The notes beneath the pieces were generated by a model. It saw only the letters and a program-made list of their open reading frames with translations. It ran no database searches and was not told where the DNA came from. From Epinephelus fuscoguttatus (lineage: Eukaryota > Chordata > Actinopteri > Perciformes > Serranidae), in the NCBI RefSeq assembly GCF_011397635.1, contig NC_064758.1, forward strand, positions 19,260,013-19,324,012: DNA of 64,000 bases, in the 5' to 3' direction. The position numbers and the translations under genes are program-made. The first letter of the stretch is position 1. Each line of letters begins with the position of its first letter. Of this stretch, positions 1-11,264 are shown piece by piece.

Positions 1-1157
1 ATTTCAATGTGTTGTGGAACAAGGTATGTATATTTTTCATTTTGGTATATTTAATGTCTGTCTATGAGTATTTTATATGAATTTTTATATGTGTATCTCT
101 GTTTTTCAGAGACTTTTGTGTGTGTTTGTCTGGTCCTGTTTGTATTTGTTATGTAGGTATTAATCTTTTTTTTAAAGCATTATTCATGTCTACATTTTTG
201 GTATTTATATATCAATGCATGTTTTATGAAGGTATGTATGTTTTCCTTTCTTTTCTTGTATGTCGGTGTCTGTTAATGTTTTTATATGTATGTATTAATC
301 TATGTGTTTCTTCAGGCATTTTTCATGCATCATTCATGTCGATATTTTTATATTTATATATCAATGCACTTTTGAACAGGGTATGTATGCTTTGATTGCT
401 TTTTTTTCATAAATTTTATCATGTGTTTGGGTATTTTTATGTATGTTTGCATATGTATGTATGTTTTTCTTGTCATATTTCAGTGTAAAATTTACCGAGG
501 TTAGTATGTTTTCCATTTTTTCTTCCTGAATGTTTGTATGTTTGGGTATTTCTACTTCTCTGTGCATATGTATGTATGTTTTTCTTTTCATATTTCAATG
601 TAAATTTTATCAAGGTTAGTATGTTTTCCATTTTTTCTTCTTGAATGTTTGTATGTTGGAGGCTGTTTGTATTTTTTATGTACTGTAGGTAGTAATCCAT
701 GTTTTTTTTCACACATTTTGTCTCATGTATATTTCAATGTGTTGTGTAACAAGGTATGTATGATTTTCATTTTGGTATATTTAATGTGTGTCTATGAGTA
801 TTTTATATGAATTTTTATATGTGTATCTCTGTTTTTCAGAGATTTTGTTGTGTGTTTGTCTGGTCCTGTTTGTATTTGTTATGTAGGTATTAATCTTTTT
901 TTAAGGCATTATTCATGTCTACATTTTTGGTATTTACATATCAATGCATGTTTTATGAAGGTATGTATGTTTTCATCACTTTTTCCCTCTATTTTGATAT
1001 ATGTGTCTTTGTATGTTTTGTCTGTGTTTTCATGTATGGATTGCATTGTTATGTCTCTACTTAGTTTTTACCTATGTATGTTTATAAGTGGGTATGTACT
1101 TTTTTTATATGTCTGGTATTATTCATGCAGTATTCATGCATATGTGTTATGTTATAC

Positions 1158-1328
1158 GGACTGCCAAATGACCACACAGAGCCATCATGCGACACACACC
1201 CAGGTCTGATCAGCCTGCGGCGGGCCATCCTTGGTAGAGGGTGTCTTGTGATAAACAGTCGAAACACCCAATGAAGCTGGGGTACACAACTGACGATGTG
1301 TCATACTGCTGGCACCACGTCTGTCTGC
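1158..1328. repeat. GC-richer 171-bp island inside the array, copy 1
   Basis: This non-TATGT sequence starts at GGACTGCCAAATGACC and ends at CACGTCTGTCTGC. Its base composition differs sharply from the surrounding array. The minus strand has one frame open for about 47 codons and another open through most of the block, but I recognise no protein family. The second copy lies 1169 bp to the right. It may be an older insertion carried along when the array unit duplicated, or a captured exon or repeat fragment. Confidence 0.75.
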
Positions 1329-2326
1329 TTTTATTCATGCAGTATTCATGCATATATTTTTCTTATATATATGTATTTCAGAGTATTATGTAACAAGGGA
1401 AATATGTTTTCCATTTTTTTTCTTGTATGTCGGGTTCTGTTAATGTTTTTATATGTATGTATTAATCCATGTGTTTCTTCAGGCATTTTTCATGCATCAT
1501 TCATGTCTATATTTTTCATATTTATATATCAATGCACTTTTCAACAGGGTATGTATGCTTTAATTTCAGATTTTTTTCATATATTTTGTTATGTGTTTGG
1601 CTGTTTTTATGTCTATGTGCATATGTTTGTATGTTATTCTTTTCATATTTCAGTGTAAAATTTACAAAGGTTAGTATGTTTTCCATTTTGTCTTCTTGAA
1701 TGTTTGTATGTTTAGGTATTTCTACTTCTCTGTGCATATGTATGTATGTTTTTCTTTCCATATTTCAATGTAAATTTTGACAACGTTAGTATGTTTTCCA
1801 TTTTGTCTTCTTGAATGTTTGTATGTCGGAGGCTGTTTGTATTTTTTATGTACTGTAGGTAGTAATCCATGTGTTTTTTCACACATCTTGTCTTATTTAT
1901 ATTTCAATGTGTTGTGTAACAAGGTATGTATGATTTTCATTTTGGTATATTTAATGTGTGTCTATGAGTATTTTATATGAATTTTTATATGTGTATCTCT
2001 GTTTTTCAGAGATTTTGTTGTGTGTTTGTCTGGTCCTGTTTGTATTTGTTATGCAGGTATTAATCTTTTTTTAAGGCATTATTCATGTCTACATTTTTGG
2101 TATTTACATATCAATGCATGTTTTATGAAGGTATGTATGTTTTCATCACTTTTTCCCTCTATTTTGATATATGTCTCTTTGTATGTTTTGTCTGTGTTTT
2201 CATGTATGGATTGCATTGTTATGTCTCTACTTAGTTTTTACCTATGTATGTTTATAAGTGGGTATGTACTTTTTTGTATGTCTGGTATTATTCATGCAGT
2301 ATTCATGCATATGTGTTATGTTATAT

Positions 2327-2497
2327 GGACTGCCAAATGACCACACAGAGCCACCATGCGACACACACCCAGGTCTGATCAGCCTGCGGCGGGCCATCCT
2401 TGGTAGAGGGTGTCTTGTGATAAACAGTCGAAACACCCAATGAAGCTGGGGTACACAACTGACGATGTGTCGTACTGCTGGCACCACGTCTGTCTGC
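2327..2497. repeat. GC-richer 171-bp island inside the array, copy 2
   Basis: It has the same length as the copy at 1158-1328 and only a few differences (for example ACC for ATC near its start and CGT for CAT near GATGTGT). Such near-identity suggests recent duplication of the whole 1.17-kb unit, or homogenisation between units. Function is unknown. Confidence 0.75.
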
Positions 2498-3397
2498 GTT
2501 TATTCATGCAGTATTCATGCATATTTTTTCTTATATATATTTATTTCAGTGTATTATGTAACAAGGTAAATATGTTTTCCATTTTTTTCTTGTATGTCGG
2601 GTTCTGTTAATGTTTTTATATGTATGTATTTATCCATGTGTTTCTTCAGGCATTTTTCATGCATCATTCATGTCTATATTTTTCATATTTATATATCAAT
2701 GAACTTTTCAACAGGGTATGTATACTGTAATTGCTGATTTTCTCAAATATTTTGTCATGTGTTTGGCAATTTTTATGTCTATGTGCATATGTTTGCATGT
2801 TGTTCTTTTCATGTTTCAGTGTAAAATTTACCGAGGTTAGTATGTTTTCCATTTTTTCTTCTTGAATGTTTCTATGTTTGGGTATTTCTACTTCTCTGTG
2901 CATATGTTTGTATGTTTTTCTTTTCATATTTCAATGTAAATTTTAACAAGGTTAGTATGTTTTCCATTTTGTCTTCTTGAATGTTTGTATGTCGGAGGCT
3001 GTTTGTATTTTTTTATGTACTGTAGGTAGTAATCCATGTGTTTTTTCAGACATTTTGTCTTAAATATATTTCAATGTGTTGTGGAACAAGGTATGTACGT
3101 TTTTCATTTTGGTATATTTAATGTGTGTCTATGAGTATGTCTGGTATTATTCATGCAGTATTCATGCATATATGTTTCTAAATATATTTCACTGTAAATT
3201 TTAACGCGATAAGTATGTTTTTTGTTTTTCTTCTTGAATGTTTCTATGTTTGGGTATTTCTACTTCTCTGTGCATGTGTATGTATGTTTTTTTTTTCATA
3301 TTTCAATGTAAATTTTGACAAGGTTAGTATGTTTTCCATTTTTTTTCTTGTATGTCAGGTTCTGGTAATGTTTTTACATGTATGTATTAATCAATGT

Positions 3398-3525
3398 TTT
3401 TTTTTATTATTTATTTAAAAGGGACAATGTACAACTCAAACATAAATGTCAGCATTTAATGCACCGTATCAGATTATAGCTTCAAGCTAATTCGCGTCTG
3501 TAGTCCCTTGGCAGGTCACAGTAAA
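3398..3525. mobile_element. Retroelement-like 3' tail inserted in the array
   Basis: A T-rich run leads into TTATTTAAAAGGGACAATGT followed by about 100 bp of non-array sequence. Array blocks resume near 3528. The 'TTATTTAAAAGGGACAATGTAC' type start is common at ends of interspersed repeats in fish genomes. The family is not assigned. Confidence 0.45.
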
Positions 3526-4174
3526 AAATATTTGGGTATTTCCATTTGTCTGTTCATATGTATATATGTTTTCTTTTCATATTTCAATGTAAATTTTAAC
3601 AAGGTAAATATGTTTTCCATTTTTTCATTTTTAAATGTTTGTATGTCAGAGTCAGAGTGTTTGTATTTTGTATGTAGGCAGTAATCCATGTGTTTCTTCA
3701 GGCATTTTTCATGCATCATTCATGTCTATATTTTTCGTATTTATATATCCATGCACTTTTTAACAGGGTATGTATGCATGATTTGATATATTTTGTTATA
3801 TGTTTGGGTTTTGTTTCTTTATGTATGGGTTGTATTTTTTATGTCTATGTGCATATGTATGTATGTTTTTCTTTTCATATTTCAATGTCAATGTTTTCTA
3901 CTTTTTTCTTCTTGAATATTTGTATGTTTGAGTCTGTATGTTTTATGTACGTAGTGATCCGTGTGTTTTTGTCCGTCATTTGTCATCCATCATTCATGTC
4001 CATATTTTTCATATTAATATATCAATGCACATTTTGAAAAGGTATTTATGTTTTCATAACTTTTTCATATACTTTAATGTATATCACTTTTTATGATTTT
4101 TGTTTTTTTATGTATGGATTGTATTGTTATGTCTCTATGTACTTTTTTTCTATGTCTGGTTTTATTCATGCAAC

Positions 4175-4345
4175 ATGCAGTATTCAATCAATTCAATCAA
4201 TCAGTTTTATTTATAAAGCCCAATATCACAAATCAAAATTCACCTCACAGGGCTTTACAGCATACAACATCCTTCTGTACTGACGACCCTTGCAGCGGAT
4301 AAGGAAAAACTCCCCCCCAAAAAACCTTTAACGGGGGAATATATA
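4175..4345. mobile_element. Fish LINE-type 3' tail (TTTATAAAGCCCAATATCACAA family)
   Basis: The block contains TTTATTTATAAAGCCCAATATCACAAATC, then CTCACAGGGCTTTACAGCATAC, then CGGATAAGGAAAAACTCCC, in the order known from a very common teleost interspersed repeat. It interrupts the array and is followed by an (AT)-rich stretch at 4340-4385. It is a truncated copy with no coding sequence left. Confidence 0.7.
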
Positions 4346-5385
4346 TATATATTTATATATATTTTATTTATTTTATATTTTATATATTCATGTATTTATT
4401 TTTCTTAAATACCTTTCAATGTGTTGTGCAACAAGGTATGTATGTTTTTCATTTTGATATATTTCATGTATGTATAAGCCAATTTCATGCATCATTCATG
4501 TCCATATTTTTAATTTTTATATATCAATGCACGTTTTTAGAAGGTATGTTTATTTTCATTAGTTTTTTTTTTCATACAATTTAATGTATGTCTCTTTCTA
4601 TGTTTTTGTATGTATATGTATGGATTGCATTTTTATGTGTCTATGCACTTTTTACCTATGAATGTTCTATGTGCTTTTTTGGTATGTCTGCTTTTATTCA
4701 TGCAATACATATGTATATATTTTTCTTTTCAAAATTCAATGTAATTTTGAACAATGTAAGTATGTTTTCTCTTCTTGGAGGTTTGTATGTCTGGTCCTGT
4801 TGGTAGTTTTTTTATGTTTGTATTCTCCCATATTTTTTTCCAGGGATTTTCATGCATCATTCAGGTCTATATTTTTAGTAGTTGTATCTCAGTGCACATT
4901 TTAAGAAGGTATGTATGTTTTCATTACTGTTTTCGTTTATTTTAATATCTCTTTCAATGTTTTTTTACATATAGATTGCATTTTTATGTCTTATGTACTT
5001 TTTACCTGTTTATGTACCGGTTTGTACTTTTTTGTTCTTATTTATGTATATATTTCTCTTATTATATATTTATCTTCTTTCATTGGATTTTGTAACAAAG
5101 CATCTATGTTTTTCGGTATTTTTTAATATATTTTAATATATGTCTGTTTGGTCTTTTAACTTTTATGTATGTGTCTATGGTTTTCATTAATATTTCTTTA
5201 GGTGTGTATGTGTGGATTATTTCTGCATTTATTAATCCATGCTTTTCTTTTGCAGGCAATTTTCATGCATCATTTATATCTATATTTTTGATATATTTAC
5301 TTTTTCAGGGGCTATGTATGTTTTCAGTATTTTTTTCTTTGTATATTTTTAAATGTATGTATGTATGTATGTCTATATTTCATGT

Positions 5386-5476
5386 ATGTATCTATGTTTT
5401 TTAATTAAATCTTCTTTCATGTCTTGTTCGAACTTGTTAACGGCCTCTTTTACCTCCTCTAACACAGGTTTTGGTT
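5386..5476 (-). other. Candidate orphan exon beside the array
   Basis: On the minus strand an acceptor-like tract (TGTGGTTGCAG) ends at 5477. The sequence after it reads, in one frame, EPKPVLEEVKEAVNKF followed by EQDMKEDLIK, a charged amphipathic-helix-like peptide, and then runs into array sequence and a stop. The codon pattern looks protein-like and unlike its AT-rich surroundings. No clear donor is seen, and an early GTAAAA could end it after 23 bases. I do not recognise the protein. It may be a leftover exon of a gene whose intron the array invaded, or chance. Confidence 0.25.
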
Positions 5477-5679
5477 CTGCAACCACAGAATAATAATAAT
5501 AATTGTAATAATAACCATAATCATAATAACTTCAGAAGAATCAATCAGAAGAAAAAGAATACATAATAAAAGTGATACTAATAAAACATAAGTATGCCTT
5601 CACCAACATTTACACTTAAGCACATATATACCTGTAAGCATGCATACGCATGGCTCCAAATGCATACTGTACACTACCA

Positions 5680-6175
5680 TTATATCAAACATCAGGAAAA
5701 GCCAATCTGTAAATTTTTTCAGATGAGATTTAAAGACGTGAACAGAATCAGCTGATCTGATTCTCAGTGGGAGGCTGTTCCAAAGTTATATACTCTGGTG
5801 CCAGATCACTGAGAGCCTTGTATGTGAACCTTGAAATTACTTCTAAAAGAGACTGGAGGCCAATACAAGGAGGCCAAAATGGGTGTGATGTGTTTGGTCA
5901 AAAGTCTAGCTGCTGAATTTTGAATGATTTGGAGCTGCTGTTTTGATCGATTGTTTAAGCAGGTGAACAAGGCATTACAGTAATCAAGCCTGGAGGATAT
6001 AAGAGCGTGCATGATTTTCTCTGTGTTACTGAAGGACAGAGGTGACCTACATTTGGAGATGCTCCTCAGCTGGTAAAAACAAGACCGGACTATGTTTTTT
6101 CACTTGTTGCTCCAGGGTCAAATTACTGTCCAGGTTTTTTACACTTGATTTTATGTTAGGAGTGATTTGACATTT
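5680..6175 (-). mobile_element. L2-like LINE, 3' part (reverse transcriptase C-terminal region)
   Basis: The minus strand around 5806-6012 encodes MHALISSRLDYCNALFTC, QNSAARLLTKH and ITPILASLYWPPVSFR, the conserved post-catalytic segment of L2-type fish LINE reverse transcriptases. Stops and frame changes show it is dead. It continues the fragment at 7350-8000 and is separated from it by a plus-strand LINE. Confidence 0.75.
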
Positions 6176-6177
6176 CT

Positions 6178-7345
6178 CAAATTCAGACAGCCCTACAAAA
6201 TGACTTTGCTATTGTACAAAAATGGTTCTGTGCTAACAAACTAATACTAAATAAGAGGAAGTCCTTCAATATGTTGTTTGGCACCAGATTCAAGATCTCA
6301 CAATTGGATCACTGGCTTATTACATATCTGGATGGTACACCATTAGAGGAGGTAAATAAATACAAATATTTAGGGGTGTGGCTTGACTCACAACTCTCCT
6401 ATAATTTTCATATTGAATGTGTTATCAAGAAAATAAACTGCATTTTAGGTCAACTTTATCGCTCCATTAACTGTTTCACTCTGCAAACCAGAAAAAGGAT
6501 TGTCTCTCAACTCATTTTACCCATACTTGACTATGCAGACGTCATTTATCAAAACACATCAGACACTCAGCTCCATCCTATCAATATCATCTATAACAGT
6601 CTGTGTAGGTTTATTTTAAGATGTCCGTACAGGACCCATCATTGCTTCATGTATGACTCATTAAACTGGTTATCACCCAAAGCTAGAAGGCATTTTCACT
6701 GGTTACTTTTGATTTATAAATGTATTCACCTCAGCTATCCCCCTTACCTTAAACAATACTTGACCCCTCACAATTTACAGTACAACCTCCGTCATACAGA
6801 CTCCATATTTTTCTCTGTTCCTAGAATACATAAAGAACTTGGTCGGTATGCCTTTCAATATAAAGCTCCCTCTGATCGGAATAAGCTACCTATTTCCCTT
6901 CGAACCATTTTTTCTGTTCATCTTTTTAAGAAATCTCTATTTTCTCATTTACAAACACACTGCTCCTGCTATTAGCTTTGCTGTGACTGGGTAATCATTA
7001 TAGTTGGTGTTGTGATATATTTTTGCATTTATAATTTATTTGCTAACATGTACATGTTCCGTATTAATAATGGATTTGTGTTTCTAGACTTGTTGCAAAC
7101 AAATATTATACATATATCTGTATCTGGGGGTGGGGGGTGTTAGGCTGGGAGAGCTTTTTGTAATGTCTGGGTTTTGTCTGTGTCAATTTGTCTTTTTTTC
7201 TTAATGTCTGTACTGTATTTCTTTTTGTATCGTCAGTACTGTACAGATTGTCTTGCCATGTTACTGTCTGGTTTGTCTCTTTGTTTGGGACCCCCTCGAA
7301 AACGAGATGATTCATCTCAAGGGGCTATCCCATAAATAAACAATT
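6178..7345 (+). mobile_element. 5'-truncated LINE inserted into another LINE
   Basis: From about 6180 the plus strand reads QNDFAIVQKWFCANKLILN and then, in one long open frame to 6975, the segment KYKYLGVWLDSQLSYNFH, ILPILDYADVIYQNTS and a basic tail ending near HLFKKSLFSHLQ. This is the C-terminal third of a LINE reverse transcriptase protein; the catalytic FADD box lies upstream of the truncation. A 3' region follows, ending near CATCTCAAGGGGCTATCCC and ATAAATAAAC at about 7310-7345. It sits inside a minus-strand LINE, so it is the younger insertion. Confidence 0.75.
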
Positions 7346-7349
7346 TACC

Positions 7350-8000
7350 AATTTTGTTTTGAGACATGTTCAGGGCCAGTAATGAGAAGTTCTGTCTTTT
7401 GGGACATCCAGCTTTTTATATCATATGGGCAACTATGAAGAGATGCTAATTCATTGATGTCAGAGGGTTTAAAAGACAGGTAGAGCTGTGTGTCATCTGC
7501 GTAGCAATGGAAAGAGATGTTTTGATGGCATATTATCTGGCCCAGGGGCAGCATGTAAAGGGTGAACAGAACAGGTCCCAAAAACAATCCTTGTGGTATA
7601 CCATGATTTAACTGAGCAGTTCATAAGGAATATTCCTATCAGTGACAAAAAGTTTCCTGTTGGTTACACATGAAGAAAAAAGTCCAGAGCTCTTCCTGTA
7701 ATACCTGCCCACTGTTTCAGTCTGTCTTTAAGGGTGGAATGGTCAATGGTGTCAAAAGCTGCTCTGAGGTCAGGCAACATTAACAAAAACATGCACTGGT
7801 GTCTGCAGCCATCAGTGCTGTCATTTGTGACCCTAAGGAGGGCAGTTTCTGTGCTATGCAGCTTGCGAAAACCAGACTGAAATTTTTCAAATACATCGTT
7901 GTTGTTGAGTGTAAGTAATATTTGGCTCAGCATACCTTTCGTAGGATTTTAGATACAAAATTGAGTTTGGCGATAGGCCGGATGTTTCTCAAGTCTGTGG
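7350..8000 (-). mobile_element. L2-like LINE, catalytic part of reverse transcriptase
   Basis: Read leftwards, 7933-7664 encodes DVFEKFQSGFRKLHSTETAL and AAFDTIDHSTLKDRLKQW. The stretch 7587-7345 encodes [14 protein letters not shown] and [17 protein letters not shown], which carries the YADD catalytic box. Frame breaks between them mark a pseudogene. The protein continues at 5680-6175 after the nested plus-strand insertion. Confidence 0.8.
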
Positions 8001-9944
8001 GAGCTGCAGTCCTTCTGCTCTGCTGATACCCGATGGTCAGTTGTTCTCTTCTGTGAAAAGCTGTGCTTCTTTTTCCTGAGTATTCTAACTGAGTGTAGCT
8101 TCCAGCAGCTCCTCCCTAGCCAAGCAAAAACTGCTTTCCTTTAACACATAGCCCTGTGCCTCCACTTAAAAACAGCTTTGACAGTTTGACAGAATCAGAC
8201 CAAGGCGCTACAGGTGCCTTTGTTTCAGTACCGGCAGATCCTCGGCTACTGTATTTTAATTAAATTCCTTCGAGGCTCTTGCTTCATGGCGATTAAAAAT
8301 AAATGACAAAATATTTGATTTTTATTGTATTGATTCATATTTGTGAATGTAGACTGTATTATTGCTACAAATACTAAACACAGGGCATCTGGTTCTTGTG
8401 CATAAATGTACATTTCTAATGCTACTGTCATGTACATATCAAATTAACTACATATAAAAAAAACAGCTGTTAATTTTGCTTTGCCGACCATAGACATACT
8501 GTATGATGAATAAAAGTGAATTATCATTGCAGATAATTTAACGTGTAAGCTGCATTTTATTGTTGTAGCTCAGTTTGTGTGCTGTCAGGTATTTTTATAT
8601 ACAACAATGCATCATATTTTAAGGAAGTAGTAACTGCAGTGATGTACAAAAAAAAGTACAGTATCTTACACTGAACTGTAATATAGTGGACAAATAAAGT
8701 GAAGATTACTAAGAGACTTCAGTCAAAACAGATCCTGTTGTTACAAAACGTTGGTTGTGTATCCATTCACTATCAATATCAATGTTTATTTTTAGAATTT
8801 TAACTTAAAGACTGACAAATATTTGAATACAGACTTCACCTTGTGAGAAAAACTGGGTAGATTAGGCCGTAAGTACCTCTGTAATTCATTACTAGGAATC
8901 AATGAAGAAAATTCAAATATTTAAAAAAAAAAGGAAAAGAGAGGACAATATAAAAAAAGAAATGAAAAAGACAAAATAATTAAAATGAATATTAAATACA
9001 CAAGAATGAAATAAAAAGTCAGCAAAATTTAAGAAAAAAACATTAAAAAAAGGAAAATATTAAAGCAAAAAATGACAAAACTGACAAATATTTTACCCCT
9101 GATTTGAAAGTATTTCCAGGCTCCCTCAAGGATTTTCTGCCAATTTTGTCGGCTGTCAAAATGAAAAAAAATAAATAAAGCTTGCAGTGTGAAAGTTTTG
9201 CAACTCTGACTCTTGACTGATTGCCAACACATGGTTGCACATGTACTCATGTACACTGTTGTGTATCAACTTGTTCAGCATGAGTGCGCTGCTGCAGCTA
9301 ACTAACAAAGTCAAAGTGTTTTACTTTTTGAGAGTTGATTGGTTGACTGAGCGGTGAGTAGTCCTTTAACAGCCAGTGGAAACAGGTGTTTTAAGTTTGA
9401 CTGAAAAGTTCTTGCACTTTGGGCTCCTACAGAAAATCCTCTGTGGGCATCTCAGCAGCTCTCACAGCAGATTCTTGCCCATTTTTAATTTACAGCTTCT
9501 CAAACAAACTTCCTGCCACTTTATTTTTACCACCAAACTCTGCTTGCCTACTTTCACTGTTCACTCATGTTATTTCTTACTTTTTCCACCAGTTCTACTT
9601 TCTCAGCTTCTCCTCCACCTACAGCTAAGTCTGCTAATTAGACTTTCCCCCACAGAACTGTGCTTGTTTTCTTATATTCTTGAGAGGCATCGTGCAGCTG
9701 TATTGCCTCACAGTGAGAGGTTTCTTGGTGCGATCTCCAGCTAAAACGAAAATATTTTACTGCCATATATCTTGCCATTTCTAGTATTGCTGTATATTTT
9801 CCACATTAATGGCCATCACTTTAGTGATCACTTTTTATGTAAATGTCATGACTGAACCCCAGACTGTGATTACAAAATGTTACATGAGAGGCACAAACTG
9901 GATCATGGTTAGTGTTACCTAACTTACAGTTTCAAAACATCAAG
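8001..9944. other. Intergenic stretch without a recognisable gene
   Basis: Nothing coding is convincing here. A-rich low-complexity sequence lies at about 8925-9070. Open frames at 9029-9256 (minus) and 9376-9744 (plus) have no recognisable motifs and lack convincing splice context. Confidence 0.5.
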
Positions 9945-10096
9945 AAGAGACAGTTATGCATGCCACACCACAAAAACTGCTCAGAAGTGACCTGTGGACA
10001 TGACAAAGAGCTCAAGGTGTCAACCTGGCTTCTAAATTTCCCAGGTCCCAATCTGCTTAAGGATTCTTGTGATGTGCCCGTACCCCAGATGTACCC
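9945..10096 (+). pseudogene. Tc1-like transposase fragment (plus orientation)
   Basis: The plus strand encodes MPHHKNCSEV followed by HDKELKVSTW and NFPGPNL, a decayed form of the Tc1/mariner segment usually reading NAPCHTA...KDLKVLTWPPNSPDLN with the second catalytic aspartate region. It mirrors the better preserved copy on the other strand at 10107-10420. Only about 45 codons remain. Confidence 0.55.
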
Positions 10097-10106
10097 CTAA
10101 TCCAAG

Positions 10107-10420
10107 GTGGGGCCTTCTTGGATCGGACTTGGCTCTGACCTGTCGAGGCATGGACACAGGATCTCTGGGAGTGTCCTGTGGTGTCTGGCATCAGTGTGTT
10201 GGCAGCAGATCCATTTAGTCCAGTGGGTTGTGAGGTGGGTTAATGGCACGTGCCACAGATGCTCATTCAGATTGGGATCTGGGGAATTTGGAGGCCAGGT
10301 TGACACTTTGAGGTCTTTGTCACAGTCCTTGGGCCATTCCTGAGCGATGTTTGCAGTGTGGCATGGTGCATTACCCTGCTGGGGGCCACTGCCATTGGGG
10401 AGTACTGTTGCCATGGGGGG
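10107..10420 (-). pseudogene. Tc1-like transposase fragment (minus orientation)
   Basis: The minus strand from 10414 encodes GNAPCHTANIAQEW, then DKDLKVSTWPPNSPDPNLN and EHLWHV, matching the C-terminal catalytic region of Tc1-like transposases (in intact proteins D...PCHTA...NSPDLNPIEHLWD). The N-terminal DNA-binding half is absent. With the inverted fragment to its left it forms a gapped palindrome. Confidence 0.7.
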
Positions 10421-11264
10421 GGGGGTAACCTGGTCTGCAACAGTGTCTGAGTGGGTGGAACATGTCAGGTGGTATCCACATGAATGTCAGAGCCAAAGGT
10501 TTACCTGTCAGTGGTTTTAAAGTTGTGGCTGATTGGCAGCTGCAGTTACAGAATTTTGGATTTCACAGCACAACCAATCTACTCTGCAGTAAAGCTGAGT
10601 AACCTTATTTAACCCTTTTACAGAGTGAATACAATAAAAAAAAAAAGTCGCATATAATTGCTGCATCCTCTGACTTCTGTTGTGTCTCTGTGCTCCTCAG
10701 TCATTTGCAATATTCATGTACATTTTGTTGTAGATATTAAATATGAAGAATAAAAAATGGGCCAAACAATTGTTAATAGCTACTCCACAAAATTATTCAC
10801 TGCTTGTGCTTTCCCAGAAAACAGGTCACCGCTCTTGATGTCTTTGCATTGAGACATTTTTCACATCCACATTCTAAATGTTAATATTCAGGTGGTGGAG
10901 AGAAAGCTTTAAAAATAGGATGAAAACACGTGTCAGTGTAAATGGATTTTCGAACAGAAAGTGGGAGTGCAGAGGAGATGCAGTGGTGTTACAAAATCCC
11001 TGCTCTCTATTGAATCCACCGCTCCAGTGGTTAAAGTGAGAAAAGTGTGCCACCACCTGGACATTTTAGGATTTTCTAATAGGGCACAAAATGCAGAGGG
11101 CTACAAAGTATGCAATCTATTTCTGTAAAAACATGGTAGAAAATTAAATGACGACTGGGATTATGGTTCAATTTCCCAACATGACTTCTACATATATAAT
11201 TTCCCAACAATAATAAGATGAATTTGAATGGTTTACGAAAGAAAGTTTAACACAGACTTCACAT

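Larger units (their letters stand above)
1..5405. repeat. Large AT-rich tandem array with about 1.17-kb higher-order period
   Basis: The stretch is built from degenerate blocks of about 110-210 bp rich in TATGTATG, TTTTC and TTTCAATGT. The blocks combine into a larger unit: 850-2019 and 2020 to about 3110 are nearly identical over more than 1 kb. An earlier, shorter copy at about 120-849 lacks roughly 440 bp. From about 3110 the order decays into single diverged blocks until about 5405. The left end is cut by the window. The open frames here are long only because the DNA is biased in composition; none resembles a protein I know. It could be a satellite-like expansion or the repeat-expanded intron of a gene to the left. 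Confidence 0.85.

Noticed and set aside
120-5404. Many open frames of 60-120 codons in the left array (CYS/PHE/VAL-rich on the plus strand, Lys/His/Asn-rich on the minus strand)
   Set aside because: They repeat with the array, follow its base bias and resemble no protein family.
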